Of a stretch of DNA of 39,551 bases, positions 22,620 through 35,486 are shown in pieces; positions within the stretch are counted from its first letter, which is position 1; the number at the start of each line of letters is the position of its first letter. Made by a program: the position numbers and the translations under genes. The notes beneath the pieces are model-generated. The model did not search any database. It worked only from the letters and a program-made list of their open reading frames with translations, and was not told the origin of the DNA. Source of the DNA: Ichthyophthirius multifiliis (taxonomy: Eukaryota; Ciliophora; Oligohymenophorea; Hymenostomatida); contig NW_004086355.1 in NCBI RefSeq assembly GCF_000220395.1, positions 1-39,551 of the forward strand, read 5' to 3'.

Positions 22620-25600
22620 AAATTATTTTTTTCATTTTATTTAATCTAGGGTTTCTTTTTTAATAAAATTTTAAATAGTTATTCATTATTAAGTATTAAT
22701 TTATGTGGTATAATATTTAGCATTTTCCTAGTTTGGAATAATTAAATTGTTACTTGCTTAATATAAGGAATCAATATAAAAAAATAAATAAGTATGACGG
22801 AACATATAAACGAAATATATATAATTAAATTGATTGTATCATTTTAACCCATGCTAAATAGAATTTACTATAGATATAAATTATTTAATTCATCCATAGC
22901 AGGATATAAAAGTAATTTCATTTATTCTAATTATTAGAATTCTTTAAAATTTAAAACTTTAATCTAATCTTATTTAATTTTAAAAGAATTTTCGAAATCT
23001 GTTTAAATATCTCTTAAAGCTATTTATATATTTTTATTTAATTTAAAAAAAGTAAAGAATATTACTTTCTGTGTAAAATACTACTGAAGTCCTTAATCCT
23101 TTTGTTAAAATACCGTCGAAAACTTAACTACAAATAGCAGTTTAATTACTTAAGTTATTAGATTTCTCACAGATATTTTAAGAATTAAGCTCATTAAATT
23201 TAGAATAATAATCTTGAAAATAAATACTACTTAAGGCTTTGAAAGACGAAAATAATTATTTTTCGTTATCATAAATTCTTTCAATATATTAATTTTATAA
23301 AATAGTATTATCTTTATCGATAATTTTTTTTCCTAAAACTAATTATTCATTAATAAATAAAATAAGGAATTTGATTTAAGAGGGTCTTTCTAATGAAATT
23401 TTTAAATGAGGAAAGTACATATTCTTAATGTCATTTATTATTAAATAATCATAATAAAATTTTAAGAAATAAAAAATTAAGAAAATAATAGCAAAAGAAG
23501 AAAATTTAAAAATAATTAACAATTTATTATTACTTTTTTAATTTAAAAATTTATCTGCTCTTGAATTTTCTTAAGCATCTTCTTATTCATCTCCTTCTTT
23601 TTATAAAATAATATCAGGTTGTATAAGTTCTATTATTTACTCGCTTGCTTAATTATTATTTTATTTAAGATAACTTTCACATTTTATTATTAATTATTGT
23701 ATTTCATTAAATGTAATATGTCCAAATAATGAAATAATTCTACTGTTATTTGAAACAACTTAGAAATTAATATATATTAAAATAATCATGACCAAAATAA
23801 TAAAAGTAACAATTATAATAAAAATTATTTAATATACTTTTAATTAATCATTTAAATTAGTTAAATAGTAATCATAAAACAAATTTGACCTTTTTTCTGA
23901 TGCGTTTCTTAAGTTAAAAACTCCATTCTCCTATATATAATAATATTTTATTAAGGTTTGAGTATTAATAATTTATCCTTAATTGTCTGCTTAAAAATCT
24001 TCTATTTTTGAATTCAAAAGTTAATTTGCACTTTACAAAAACAATATTATTGCGTCACTAAAACTTTTAAATTCTGTCAATGTTTTTTTATTAAAAGTCT
24101 TTTAATACATCAAGTATAATTCATTAAATTATTGAAAACTACTTTATACCCTATGGCTTAGTATTTAATTTTAATAATCTTATAAAGTTTAAATGAAAAA
24201 GTTTAACCTTTCTTTATATTAATTATAAAGATTTATTTTCTCTTATTCACTTATATAGTCTATATATTTACTTTTGCAAAAAAATAAAATAATATTTAAT
24301 TAAAAAAAATTACTTTTGTAAACTATATATTTTCAAGGAATAATAATTTATTTCTGAAATTATTGTATTTCTGTTAAAATAATAATAAAGGATTTAAATT
24401 AAATTTTTATTTTATTAAATATAATCGGTTTTTTTTATTAAATCAGTAAATGAGAAAATATTAATTATTAAAAACATTAGAAAGACAATATTTTTGAAAA
24501 AAATAATAATTTTAGGTGTTTTATTATCAATAATCTTTCTTCTAAAATCATTTAAATTTTAAAATTAAGTCATATTAGAAGAATAATTAGATACAGCTTC
24601 TTCCTCTTCTGCATTATTTATCTATTTTTTTTCATTTTTATCTTAAATTGCATTTTAATTATTGTCAATATTATGTGAACTATATTTACTTTTTAGTTTT
24701 ATTTATTCATTCAAAAATAAAGAAAATTTTAATGATATTACATTGATATCCTTATAAAAATTTTTTTGAAATAATAATTATCCATAAATGATTCCTTATT
24801 TAGTTAAATTTTAATAATTTTATTCTAATTCTTCATTATTATATAAATTATCATCGTTAAACTCTTCCTCATTTTTTTAACACAAAAGAATTAGTTCTTG
24901 AATAGCAGTAGTATCAAACATTATTTATACTTAATTATTTTCTTTTTTAAGCTCTTCTAAATGTTTCTTTATATTAGGAAATATTTAATCAATAGTGAAA
25001 CTTGTTTGTTCGTAGTTTTCATAATCTATAATTGAAGAATTAATACCAAATTCTTAATAAAAGCCTTCTGAGATTGTTAAAACTTACAAGCTTTTTTCTA
25101 TAAAACTAATTATTAACTAATCACTTTGCTATTTACTTCCATTATTATTTAAAAATCCAATAAACTATATTCCTTAGTCTATATTAGGTAATACTTTTAC
25201 AAGAATATCAACTGAAGATATATATTTATTCTTATTTTTACAAAGTACTAATCTTTAATGTCCTACATATTATGATTATGCTGAGTTTAAGTATTTAAAG
25301 ACAAAAGAATCATGATTTTATTAATATATAGGAGGCATTAATATATTAATACTTTAATTAATTAATTAGTCTTTTTGATATCCTGTTAATCTATTAAATA
25401 AAAAGTTTAATTAAAAGTTTATATATTATAAATAATCAATAAACCATATTATAAATTTATAAATATTAAAGAATAAAATTGAAAACTTAATGTATAATAA
25501 AATAATTATATATTTATATAAAATTTTACTCGAATACATCAGCATTAGTATTAGTAATTTTTCCAATTTCATTTAAACTTCCAGAAATTTAAATAATGCA

Positions 25601-27485
25601 TTAATTTTAATATTGATTTTATAATTGATTTTCAACGCATTTTTTATTTTGTTAATTATTTTTTTAAATAACTTCTAACTTTTCAATTAATTTTTGTCCT
25701 TCAACTTCATCATTAATAACATTTAGCAAAAAGTTTCCATAAACTTCAATGCATTTTATATTATTAGAATCTATTTATTATAACTCTTTGTAAATATTTT
25801 AACAATGTTCGAAGCTTTTTCCTATTTAATAACCTAAGCAGACAGCTTTTTAAACATCAGGACTATCTTGAATTATTTATTTCCAAAATTAAATATATAA
25901 ATCAACAGTATTTTTTATTTACAAAATCAACAATTCCAACTAATTTTAATAAAAAGCCATGCTGTCAGCTTAAAAATTCCCGTAACCTTCGTTAATAATA
26001 GTTTCTTTTTTTATAAGATCATCTTAAATAAAACTTTTGAATGAATAAATAAAGAAGCTTTATTAGAATGAAGGTTATTATTATTCGCAAATAATCAAAT
26101 CATAAACTGCTTTAAATTTATTCGCAAAAACTTATTATTAAACAAAGGCTTTTAAAAGATAAAAATTTGCATTATTAGGAAAATATTTTATACTTTCTTA
26201 AGTACTGAAATCTATTAAAAAGTTTAATTTATCCATACCTTCTTTTTAATATTCTTTGCAAAAACATTCTTTTTCACAATTTACTAAATGAATTTCGAAA
26301 ATTCCTTAAACTAAAAAACCTTGTATTTTAGATTCTTTTCCATATTTAATAAGTTCAATAATAGCATACAAATATTATAGAAATTCGTTTTCGTCTTTTA
26401 TATTTTAAGGTATTTTTTACAAAATCTAATTTTTTCTTTATTTTCCTAATAAAAATTGACAGATACAAACTATAGGAAATCCGCTTAAAACAAAGTAAAT
26501 AGAATTTGCGTCTTCATTTCTTTGTTTTGTGAAAGAGCAAAGCAAAACATTAAAAGATAACCATAAAATAATTGTATTCAGAATCGTTTTTAAATTTTAA
26601 ACATTTCTATTAAATTAAGGATTTCCAAAAAAACCTGTTATATGTAAGAATAATAAATAAAAAAATGCCACTATAATAAACATGATTTCCTATTTACATT
26701 AAGGATCAAAAACTCCATAGCCTACTAAAAAAAGTTTAAGACATAATTTTATTATACCATCTTTAAAAGATGAATTACACGCAAAAGGCAATGGAGAAAA
26801 AGGATTAGCATCTACATATAATTATATATATATTAACATTTATAACAAAAGCAAAACAAAAGAAACCAATGCAAAAGAAAAATGAATATAATATTATGAA
26901 GTCATAAATTATTAATTTTAAAAAACTGGTTAATTAATATTTTTATAAAGAACAGCAATAAATGTATTATAAAAAGGGACAAATCCAGCCGTTTATAAGA
27001 AGACTATATGAAAAGATATTATTTTTGTAATATTAATGTAAAATGAATTAAATTTATTATTTTTTACATATATTACGCAAACAGCAATTAAAAAAATTAT
27101 AAAAAATTACCAAACCACAATGAAATAAAAAATAATCAATAAAATCTTTTTTTTTTTATTTTAACATAATAAAAAAATAGAAAATTAAAAATATTACAGA
27201 AGGATCTTTTTAAGTAAATATTTTTCCAACATTAGAATATGACGATATTTATTAGAATAATTTTAATGTATTTGATTTCCATAAAAAGCTAAATCCAGGA
27301 TTAATTATAGCTCCACATGGTTACATTATTTCTAAAATCAAAAGCATATTGAATAAAATTTCTGAGCAAATATTATTTTATAAAGCATCATGGAATACTT
27401 TAAAAAGAAGTAAATTTATTTTATGAAAGAATATTAAAATTTTTGATAATTCTTATTATTGAGATTATACATTTATAATTTTCAT
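22620..27485 (-). CDS. TmcB-like multi-pass membrane PAS-domain protein
   Basis: Very large membrane protein of the family named after Dictyostelium tiny macrocysts protein B, expanded in ciliates. From ATG 27485, introns at 27146-27197, 25391-25529, 24271-24313 and 23020-23065 all keep phase. The N-terminal half has many hydrophobic helices and family landmarks (FLWKSNTLKLFQQISSYS, DANPFSPLPFACNSSF). A helical central part follows (VYGNFLLNVINDEVEGQKL). The PAS domain starts ISGSLNEIGKITNTNADVFE, spans the 25391-25529 intron, and continues GYQKDQLINQSINILMPPIY ... DQGIQFIGFL. More membrane helices follow, then VFDGILTKGLR and RKMLNIIPHKLILNNEQLF, typical of the C-terminus. No TGA appears in frame down to about 22,500, so the exact end is unresolved. 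Likely sensory or signalling; ligand unknown. Confidence 0.85.
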
Positions 27486-27620
27486 TTAGTTATTTGATTT
27501 TTAAATATAAATAATATTAAAAATTTAAAAATTAAAAATCTAATTTTTAAATATAAGTAAAAAAAATAAATATACTAGTTTTATTTTTAAAATTATTATT
27601 TTATAATTTGAATTTTATAA

Positions 27621-29535
27621 TCATCTGTAATTATGTGTATTGTTATTTAAAGTTTCTTGAATTCTTTCTACATAATTTAATTTTTCTGGATTTATACCCT
27701 AATCAAATCCATGTCCTACAGTATTTCCTAGGCCTGGAGGTGGAAGCCTAAATCCAGCAATATTTGCTTAAACAACATTTCTTAATGATCTTTCTCTTGG
27801 ATTTTTAATCATTATACCAATAGACTATTCAAGTTATTTTTTATTTGATTTAGGAACTTTAATTAATTTAGTTTACACTATTTTTTCTGTTTTTAAATTC
27901 ATATTTTTGTCTAAATAAAAATTGTCTAAAGGATGCTATGATTAAGCTAATTTTTAATATTTTTGATTTAATTTTTTTTATCTTTCAAGCTATTCTAAAA
28001 ATTAATCTTCGTCTTCATTTTTTAGAAATTCTATTAATCTAAGAGGATTTTGAATATTTAATTTATCTTTTTTTTTATTTTTAATTGGTTATACTTAATT
28101 TGTTTTTTTAACTTCTTAAAAAAATGATGAATTTTCTAATTTTTTTGTAATAATAATATCTTAAGCTATCATCGTATTATTAGCTGTATTATTATCCAAA
28201 ACTCTAATTTATTATTCTTTTGAAATATTTTAAAGACTTGTCAATACACTAGTATTATTTTATTATTATATAGAATAGTTTTAAATAATTTAATTGTATT
28301 ATTCTTTAGTCATCCTTAACTAATTTCCTAATTATAATAAATTATTGTTTATTTATTACATATTGTATCCACTAACATCTAAATCAGATCCATATTTTGG
28401 ACCATTTTTTGATTTTTTAGCATCAGTTAATGTAACTCCATTACTCAAAACAAACTTATTAAATATTTCATCTTAATTAGATTATACTATATTTCTCTCT
28501 TATTAATCTATAGGTAAAATTTTTGAAATTCTTTAACTTTTTCTTTTTTCGTCAACGAAATTCGAATTATCAGTTTTTACTTATTAAATTTTATTTGCTT
28601 GAATAATTTCACATTCTGATATTTTAGGTTACATTTAATGCGATATTGGAGGTAATTTTTCAAGTTTTATGGGATTTGTTATTATAAATTTGCCATCATA
28701 ATCATAAGTAAACAATTTGTTAGTTTTTTTATTTTATTCTTGTATTCCTTTTAATTTTGATTAATTTTCTTTTAGCTCTTTTTATCTTAATAATTCTTAC
28801 TGTGCTTTTTCCTATTTCATTATGTTTTCTCTCTCTTTTAATAAACGAAGTTACTCTTCTTCACGTATTATCTCTGTTGGAATATTTAAATCTATTATCT
28901 TTGGTTCAGTCTAGTTAAAAATAGTAGCATCTTTTTTATCTCTTTTATCTTGAATATTGGTAAATGTTTCTTTATTTATTTTAAGAAATATATTATTTTA
29001 TTATTGTATTACTTTGTGTAGTTTATGTATGGTCCATTAATTTATTACCATTATCGGAAAATAATTTCTAACATTTTTCGATATTTATACAGAATACTTT
29101 CCATGTATCTTAATTTGATGACTATGGTTCTTTATCTTCAACAATTGCATCATTTGTTTTATTATTATTAATATAATCATAATAAATATATTATTATTCT
29201 GATACCAACAAAATTGGATTAAAAATTCGCATTAATGTATGATCATTTAATTTCTTTAATAAATAATTTTCATATAATAATATTGACCCAAATTTATATA
29301 ATTTTTATATAATTAATTAAGCTTCTTGTGATGATTCTAATAAATTCTATTGGATTCTTTACGAACCCAATTAAGAATTATATAAATCATATAATTACAA
29401 TTCGCTTAATATCTTTCCATTATTAACAGAATCATTAGGTTAATTTAATCTTAAAAAAATTAAAATTAAAATAAAATATTTTTATATAAATAAATATATA
29501 AAATGATAATAAAAAATGATAAATTACTAAGACAT
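27621..29535 (-). CDS. 585-residue hypothetical protein with coiled coil and conserved-looking blocks
   Basis: Three exons (29528-29535, 29049-29449, 27621-28969) total 1,758 nt, in phase; the first exon has only 8 coding bases. The sequence begins MSQLNQPNDSVNN. A charged coil runs through EEEQLRLLKERENIMKQEK. Then come blocks that look constrained: LFTYDYDGKFIITNPIKLEK, FVLSNGVTLTDAKKSKNGPK and, near the end, NIAGFRLPPPGLGNTVGHG, with a preceding basic helix (MIKNPRERSLRNVVQ). The 'TYD.DGK' followed by 'NGVTL....GP' pattern recalls proteins found in ciliated organisms, but I cannot name the family. No membrane segment. An axonemal or basal-body role would be a guess from those patterns. Confidence 0.8.
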
Positions 29536-31442
29536 TAGTTATATGAAATAAATAAATAAATAAAAAATTTATCAAAATAATTATTTTTATATAAAAATAA
29601 ATAAAGAAGTTATATTAAAATAATAATAAATATATAAATTAATTATTTAAAAAAATGTATAATATAATTAATTTTTATAAATACTCATTCATTTAATATT
29701 ATAATTTTTTAATAAAAATATAGTTGAAAGTTTTATTTGTTAATTATATTTTTTTAGATTAAATTTATATGTGTATATATATAAATTAATATTAATATTA
29801 TTATTAAAAAATAATATTTTATAATAAAAAAATATATATTCCTATATTAATTAATTTTAAAATATTTTATAAAATATTAATATATTTTAAAACACGTTTA
29901 AAAAGTGATTATTATTTTAATAGTATTTAATTGTTTATTATTTTATAAATAATATAAATTTTATTATAAATAAAAAAAAATTAAATAAAAATAAACTTAT
30001 AAATTTACGTCATATTTTAAAAAGTTTATTTATAAATATTTTTAAATTTTATAAAAATAATAGCAATTTTTATATTTTTTATAATTAAATATTTATTTAT
30101 ATAAATTTATAAAAATATTAAATTAAAAACTATAATGAATTTTGAAAAAAATATTAAAATTAATTAAATTATTAATAGATTATCTAATTATGTTATTTTT
30201 AGATAATTTATATAATCTTTAATCAAATGCTTTTGTATAAAAAATATATATTAATAAGATATTTTTTTAAAAACTTATTAATAATTTTAATTATATACCT
30301 TAAATATTTATTAAAAGTAAATTATTTTGGCTTATATTTAGTTATATTTAGAATATTTATAACAAAAAAAAATGGAACAAAAATATGTATTTAAAAAAAA
30401 AAATTAATAAATTAAAATATTAAATAATATTATAGTAAATATTATTAAGTGCTTTAAATTATAATATAAAAAATTTTAAAAATAACTAATATTTTATATA
30501 ATCAACATTTTTATTCTGTTTTACACATTTTTAAATTAATGGTTATGTAATTTTTTTTTTTTATTATTAACTTTAAAACAAATAAAAAATAAGATTTTTG
30601 TAAATCTTTTCGGAAGAAAAGTAAAATTAAAAGAAGATAATTAATTTAAATATTAAATAATTATGCTAAGAAAAAATTATATTAAAAAAAAAAATAGTGA
30701 ATAAATAGATAGAGATATTTTAATTAAGATTATTTTGTATAAGATATCTATATCAGAAAAATAAAATGGAGAATGAATGAAAATATTATATAATAAATAT
30801 GTAATAATATAAGACATAAAAATATTTGAAAAAAAATTGATGATTAAGTAAATATGAAAAAAAAATTATATAAATATATTATGTATTATTATAAAAGGTA
30901 TTTTAGGAAAGGATAAATATAATAATTAATAAAAAAATATAATTAATAAAATTATTAATATATTTTTTAAATAAATTAAATTAAAATTATATAAAAAAAA
31001 ATAAATTATATTTTTAAATATATTTATATATATATTTAAATATATATATATATTTACAAAATAAAATTATTTTATTATAAATATATAATAATAGTTGAAT
31101 ATTTTTTTATCACTTTATTTAATATTTTTATTAATTAATTATACTTTAAATTTTATCAAATACATATAAATTCTTGATAAAAATTAAATTTTTTTTAATG
31201 TTAGTATTTATTTTAAATTTTTTATTTTAATATATTTTTTTTTCATCTTTTATATATTCATTTCTTCATATTATTTTTTTTTTTTTTTTTTTTTAAAAAA
31301 AAATTTAATAAAATTATCATTTTAGTAAGAATTTATATCTTTCTTTATTTTTAATGATTAGTTTTTAAAAAATATTTATATAAAAAACAAAAAGAAGTGA
31401 ATACATTAAATATATAAGTTTCTATATAATTTTTATTTTCTA
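29536..31442. other. gene-poor A/T-rich stretch
   Basis: About 1.9 kb, the longest gap in the window. A purine-rich part near 30590-30900 has short open frames (one of 37 codons from ATG 30663), none convincing. Long T and A runs and TA repeats (around 31020-31050) are present. No RNA gene or mobile element recognised. Confidence 0.5.
31274..31303. repeat. T21-A9 homopolymer junction
   Basis: Twenty-one T followed by nine A, the longest homopolymer in the window; could fold into an A/T hairpin or reflect an assembly-prone site. Confidence 0.9.
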
Positions 31443-33022
31443 TCAATTTTAATCGCTTTGAATAAGATAATTTTTATTATCAGACATATCCGAATTTTCT
31501 GAAGAATATAATGAGCTGAATTTAGAATTAATCTCTCTATCCTTTACATACTGTATAATAAGGCTAATGAACATTAAAATAATCATAATAGGAACAACAA
31601 TAGTACTGTTTATGCTCCATTTATACTCTTAGTTAATTAAATTAAAAATAGCAATAACTAGTTTATTAGTGCCATAGAAAATAGGAATAATTATATAAGA
31701 AAAATCTCCAAATTTGAGTAAATCAAAAATAAGTATAATGGGAACTCCGATATCGTAAATACAATAAATACTAAATTAAAAAAATCCTGTGAAAAATAAA
31801 AATATATAATCACTCATATATTTTTTAAAAATTGCAAATAAATAAGAAATCGTTAACCCTATAAGGCTTACTATTGAAATTCTTAAAGTAAATTTTTCAT
31901 TATATACATCTAATATAAAACCTAATGCTATAGTTCCTAATAAACCTCCTACTGCATATGTCAAATTATAAGTGTAATCCTTTTATTAGTATATAAATAT
32001 TAGCATATTTACATCATTAAAATATAAGTTTATTATCAATAAACATATTGAACTGATTAAAAAAAATACTACACTTTATATTTGATACAGGCTTTATATA
32101 AAATTCATAGCAGTATTTATTTTCCTTTCACCTAAATTTATGCTTTCATCCATAGAATCTATTTTATTAATAAAATAATTAAAAACATCAGATCTTTTCA
32201 ATATTCCTTTCTTTTTTTTCTATGAATTTATTCTTACTACTCATCTTTTGTTATTATGTTTAAACCCATTATACTTGGTTTACCTTATACTATTAATCCT
32301 AATAAAGTGCAAATACAAAGCTAAACGAATATAGCATGAGATATTATATTATCAGCTTTATATTAATATAAATAGCATAATATTAATTATTGTTGATATT
32401 TTTATATTTTTTACAAAATAATTTTTTTATCCAATATTAAATTCTTATTTATAATTTTAGCTTTATTAAAGAATTACTATTGTTAAAAATTCATTTAAAT
32501 AATAGGTCAAACCCACACAAATTATTAATTTTTTATGACTGAACCAATTTTTTAACATGATTAATAACCTTACATATAAGACTGATCTTCCCAAAGCAAA
32601 AATTGTTAAAAATACAAACCTTATTTTTTATAATTTAAAATATTTTAATCTATTTTTACTTTATTGCCTCATTTTTTTAAAAAAAACTTAAATCGAAAAT
32701 AAAGCAAACATGTATTATAAATTAAATTAATAAAGTTGAGAAAATTATAAAAGCATTATCTTTCATTACAAAAAATGGAGAAACAATAAAAAAAAATAAG
32801 CTTTCCATAAAATAATAAAAAATACTATAAGCTTAATTTTCTTTTGCAGACTCTTTTTTTATTAAACATTTATTTATACTAATTAAAAAAAATACATTAA
32901 ATTAAATATATTAGCCAATGTATAGATTAATGAGAAACACTTAAACTCATTCCTACAAAAATACCTACCAATAATCTATATGCTTACAATTATCTTTATT
33001 TACGAAGTTTTACTTATTACAT
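31443..33022 (-). CDS. MFS-type membrane transporter, splice pattern incomplete
   Basis: Polytopic membrane protein with about 10-12 hydrophobic helices and major-facilitator landmarks: ALGRSVLYVRLLIMLKNWFS then KKLIICVGLTYYLNEF, resembling the cytosolic 'G...R' loop and the 'wF..k..a.alGl' helix of MFSD1-like carriers. Later come LTYAVGGLLGTIALGFILD (the equivalent loop of the second half) and a C-terminal helix MIILMFISLIIQYVKDREI with an acidic, serine-rich tail ending at TGA 31443-31445. One intron joins NEAIK to FVFLTIFALG in phase. Frames near 32940 and near the T8 run at 32212-32219 are not bridged by a convincing intron, so missed splicing or base errors remain. The start ATG 33022 is provisional. 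Substrate unknown. Confidence 0.7.
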
Positions 33023-33500
33023 TTTATAAGAAAATTATTTAATAATTTAGATTTTATGAGAAATTATTAAAAATAAAAATATTATTATTGATATAAAAAT
33101 AAATAATTTTAATTTTTTTGTATTATTATTCTAATTTATTTAATGAAAATATTTATTTTTTATTCTTTTATAATGTATATGTTTTTAATTATGAAATATT
33201 TTTAAAAAAAAACATTATTCATTATAATTATTAAATATTTGGTTTTATCAAAATAAGAGTTTTAAAAATATTTCATCATTATTTTTATTTAAATATATAT
33301 ATAATTAAGATTAAATTTATTTTTGTTTTAATATATAATTTTGTTTATTAATTTATATAGATTATTTTTTATATTTTTAATAGTTTAAATAAATTATAAA
33401 ATATTTTTAAGTATATTTTAGAAAATAATCATAAAGTAATTTATTAGAATAAAAATATAGAGAACATTAAAAAATAATTATTTAATATTATATAAGACAT
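33023..33500. other. intergenic
   Basis: Nearly pure A/T, no coding sequence or element recognised. Confidence 0.45.
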
Positions 33501-34290
33501 ATCATTTTTATTATATTTTTTTTTCATATTTTTATTTAGATTTATCTATTTATTATTAATATAAAATTCTAATACATAAATAAATAATGTTTATATTAAT
33601 TAAATGAAAAAAAATAATTATTTATAAAATATTTCATAAAATGTAGTAAATAGAATATATGAAATTATTCAAAAATAATAATTTAAAATGTGATTTCTGT
33701 TTTAGAGGATATTTAAATAAAATTATCAAAATATTAATTTATCAATAATATATGTATTTTATCTTCAATACTTCTATTGGCTCTTTCGTCAAATAGATTT
33801 TATATTTCCGACTGTGATATCATCATAATAAAAATTATATGAAGAATAATTAAATGAGCTAATAGTAAAGGCCCCTTAATCAATTAGTGTTAAAATTATT
33901 ATTTTCTATATCTACTCACTAATTTTTTTTTAAAAAAAATAATAAGAATCAACATTTTAGTATTCCTTATTGTAAATTAATTTCCATTAATTCTTTCCTA
34001 TGAAAACGATATTCTGTTTTCTTAATTTGATTGAAGTTTTATATAAAAGTCATTCTTATAATCTTATAAATCATCGTTTGAAATAAACAAATATATTTAA
34101 GAATATAAAAATGGTTTTTTGTCAGGAACATTTTACAAAAATCAGCTTAAGGATATTAAGAAAGAATTTATTAAAATTCAGTATTATGTTACTATTAACT
34201 ATTCTGATTTTAATTAAATTGTATTTTATGTTAAATACATTATTTTCTTTTTATATTTTAAATTATAACTTTTTATTATTTTATTTTATT
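33500..34290 (-). pseudogene. broken or poorly resolved coding stretch
   Basis: Minus-strand pieces with good residue content lie in different frames: EFQQILSQYPQADFCKMF near 34150-34200; VPDKKPFLYSQIYLFISNDD then YIKLQSNQENRISFSQERIN (34120-33960); LTLIDQGAFTISSFNYSSYN then FYYDDITVGNIKSI with TGA at 33789-33791; and, past that, EIQNLFDERANRSIEDKIHI (to about 33740). The frame changes at several places without GT...AG introns that fit. The blocks alternate polar and aromatic residues like a beta-sandwich domain, but I do not recognise it. Either a decaying gene or a real one with introns I missed. No start codon could be fixed. Confidence 0.3.
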
Positions 34291-34665
34291 TATTTAGCAT
34301 TTAAAATTAAATAAATTACAAATAATTAATTAATTAATAAATTATAGTATAATAATTAAACAAATAAAATGTTTTGTAAATAATTTTACTAAATTATATT
34401 AATAATTTATTTTAAATAATATTACTTATTAATAATGTTTTATTTATTATTTTTGTTAAAAAAACATTAAAGAAAAATTAAATAAAACAATATTAAAAAG
34501 TATTAAATATTTTATATATTTTTTTTAAATTAAATTTAGAATTATATTATTACCATAATATATTTCTGTAAAATTTGAATTTAATTTTTAACTTTGTTTT
34601 TGTTTTAAATATCTTAAAAATTTAAACCATTATTAAATTTTTTTCATAAATTTTATAATATTAAA
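34291..34665. other. intergenic
   Basis: 375 bp of A/T-rich sequence between the broken stretch and the micro-ORF; nothing recognised. Confidence 0.45.
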
Positions 34666-34843
34666 ATGTCGATGTTTTAAAACTATTACTATATAAATAA
34701 CTTATATGACTTCCCTCCTTGTCTCAGTGACTAATAATCAAAAGGTAAAATTTTTTAAGCTATTTAGAAAAATTAAGGGGGCTTGATATATAAAAAATAT
34801 ATTTTAATTTTTTTTTTAAGGATGGTTAAGAAATTATAAATGA
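34666..34843 (+). CDS. spliced micro-ORF, 33 residues
   Basis: ATG 34666, exon 34666-34744, candidate intron 34745-34820 (GTAAAA...TTTAAG, 76 nt) and exon 34821-34843 ending in TGA, 102 coding nt in phase. It reads MSMFQNYYYINNLYDFPPCL, then SDQQSKGWLRNYK. The G/C-richer patch (cttccctccttgtctcagtgac) stands out sharply from its surroundings, and the splice supplies KGWLRNYK and an immediate stop. It may be a complete micropeptide gene or the first exon of something longer. No family recognised. Confidence 0.4.
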
Positions 34844-35486
34844 TAATTAATCTTTTAAAAATAATATTCATTTAATTAATAACAATAAAATAACTTGAGA
34901 TTGTAAAATAATTAATTATAATAAAAAATAAAATTATTAACTTTCATAATATAAAATATATTAAATTTAATTTTACATTATTAATATGCTTTTTTATTTT
35001 ATTTTTTAAACTTAACTAATAAAAAAAAAAAAAATCTATTTTTTTTTGATTTAGTTTAAAAAAAATACAGAAAAAAATATGAACAAATAATATATCAAAT
35101 TCAAACTTATTTACTTATATATAATTCTATAAAAAAAAGCGAAAAATAGAACCAGAAATCTTAATGTTTAATAATAATAAAATATCATTTGACTTTTTAG
35201 CTTGGGTAAATTCAGATGCAATTTAAATATAATAAAATAATAAAAATAATATATTTTAATAGTTTTTTGATTACATAAATTTTTATATTTGCTTTTAATA
35301 TTATATTTATACAATATTAAATAATTCAAATAAATAGTTACAAATAAAGATTTCATAATTGTTTCCATAAATTTTTTAATAGAAACATATTATTGATTAC
35401 AAATAAAAGTTGATTTATTTAAAATTATTAAATATAATTAAGCGATTTAAAAATATATAATACGATTAAAGCTTAAAAAAAAAAAA
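34844..35486. other. intergenic
   Basis: About 640 bp. A weak + strand open stretch near 35040-35400 has mixed residues but no start I trust, so it is not called. It lies between the micro-ORF and the 3' end of the sirtuin. Confidence 0.4.

Noticed and set aside
27147-27157. Suspected frame break at T11 in the TmcB-like gene
   Set aside because: A 52-nt GT...AG intron at 27146-27197 accounts for the phase change exactly.
30663-30776. 37-codon + strand open frame in the gene-poor stretch
   Set aside because: Chance open frames of this size are expected when TGA is the only stop; residue content is not distinctive.
34111-34314. 67-codon hydrophobic + strand frame
   Set aside because: Antisense to better coding-like minus-strand blocks and composed of L/I/F/Y expected from A/T-rich sequence.
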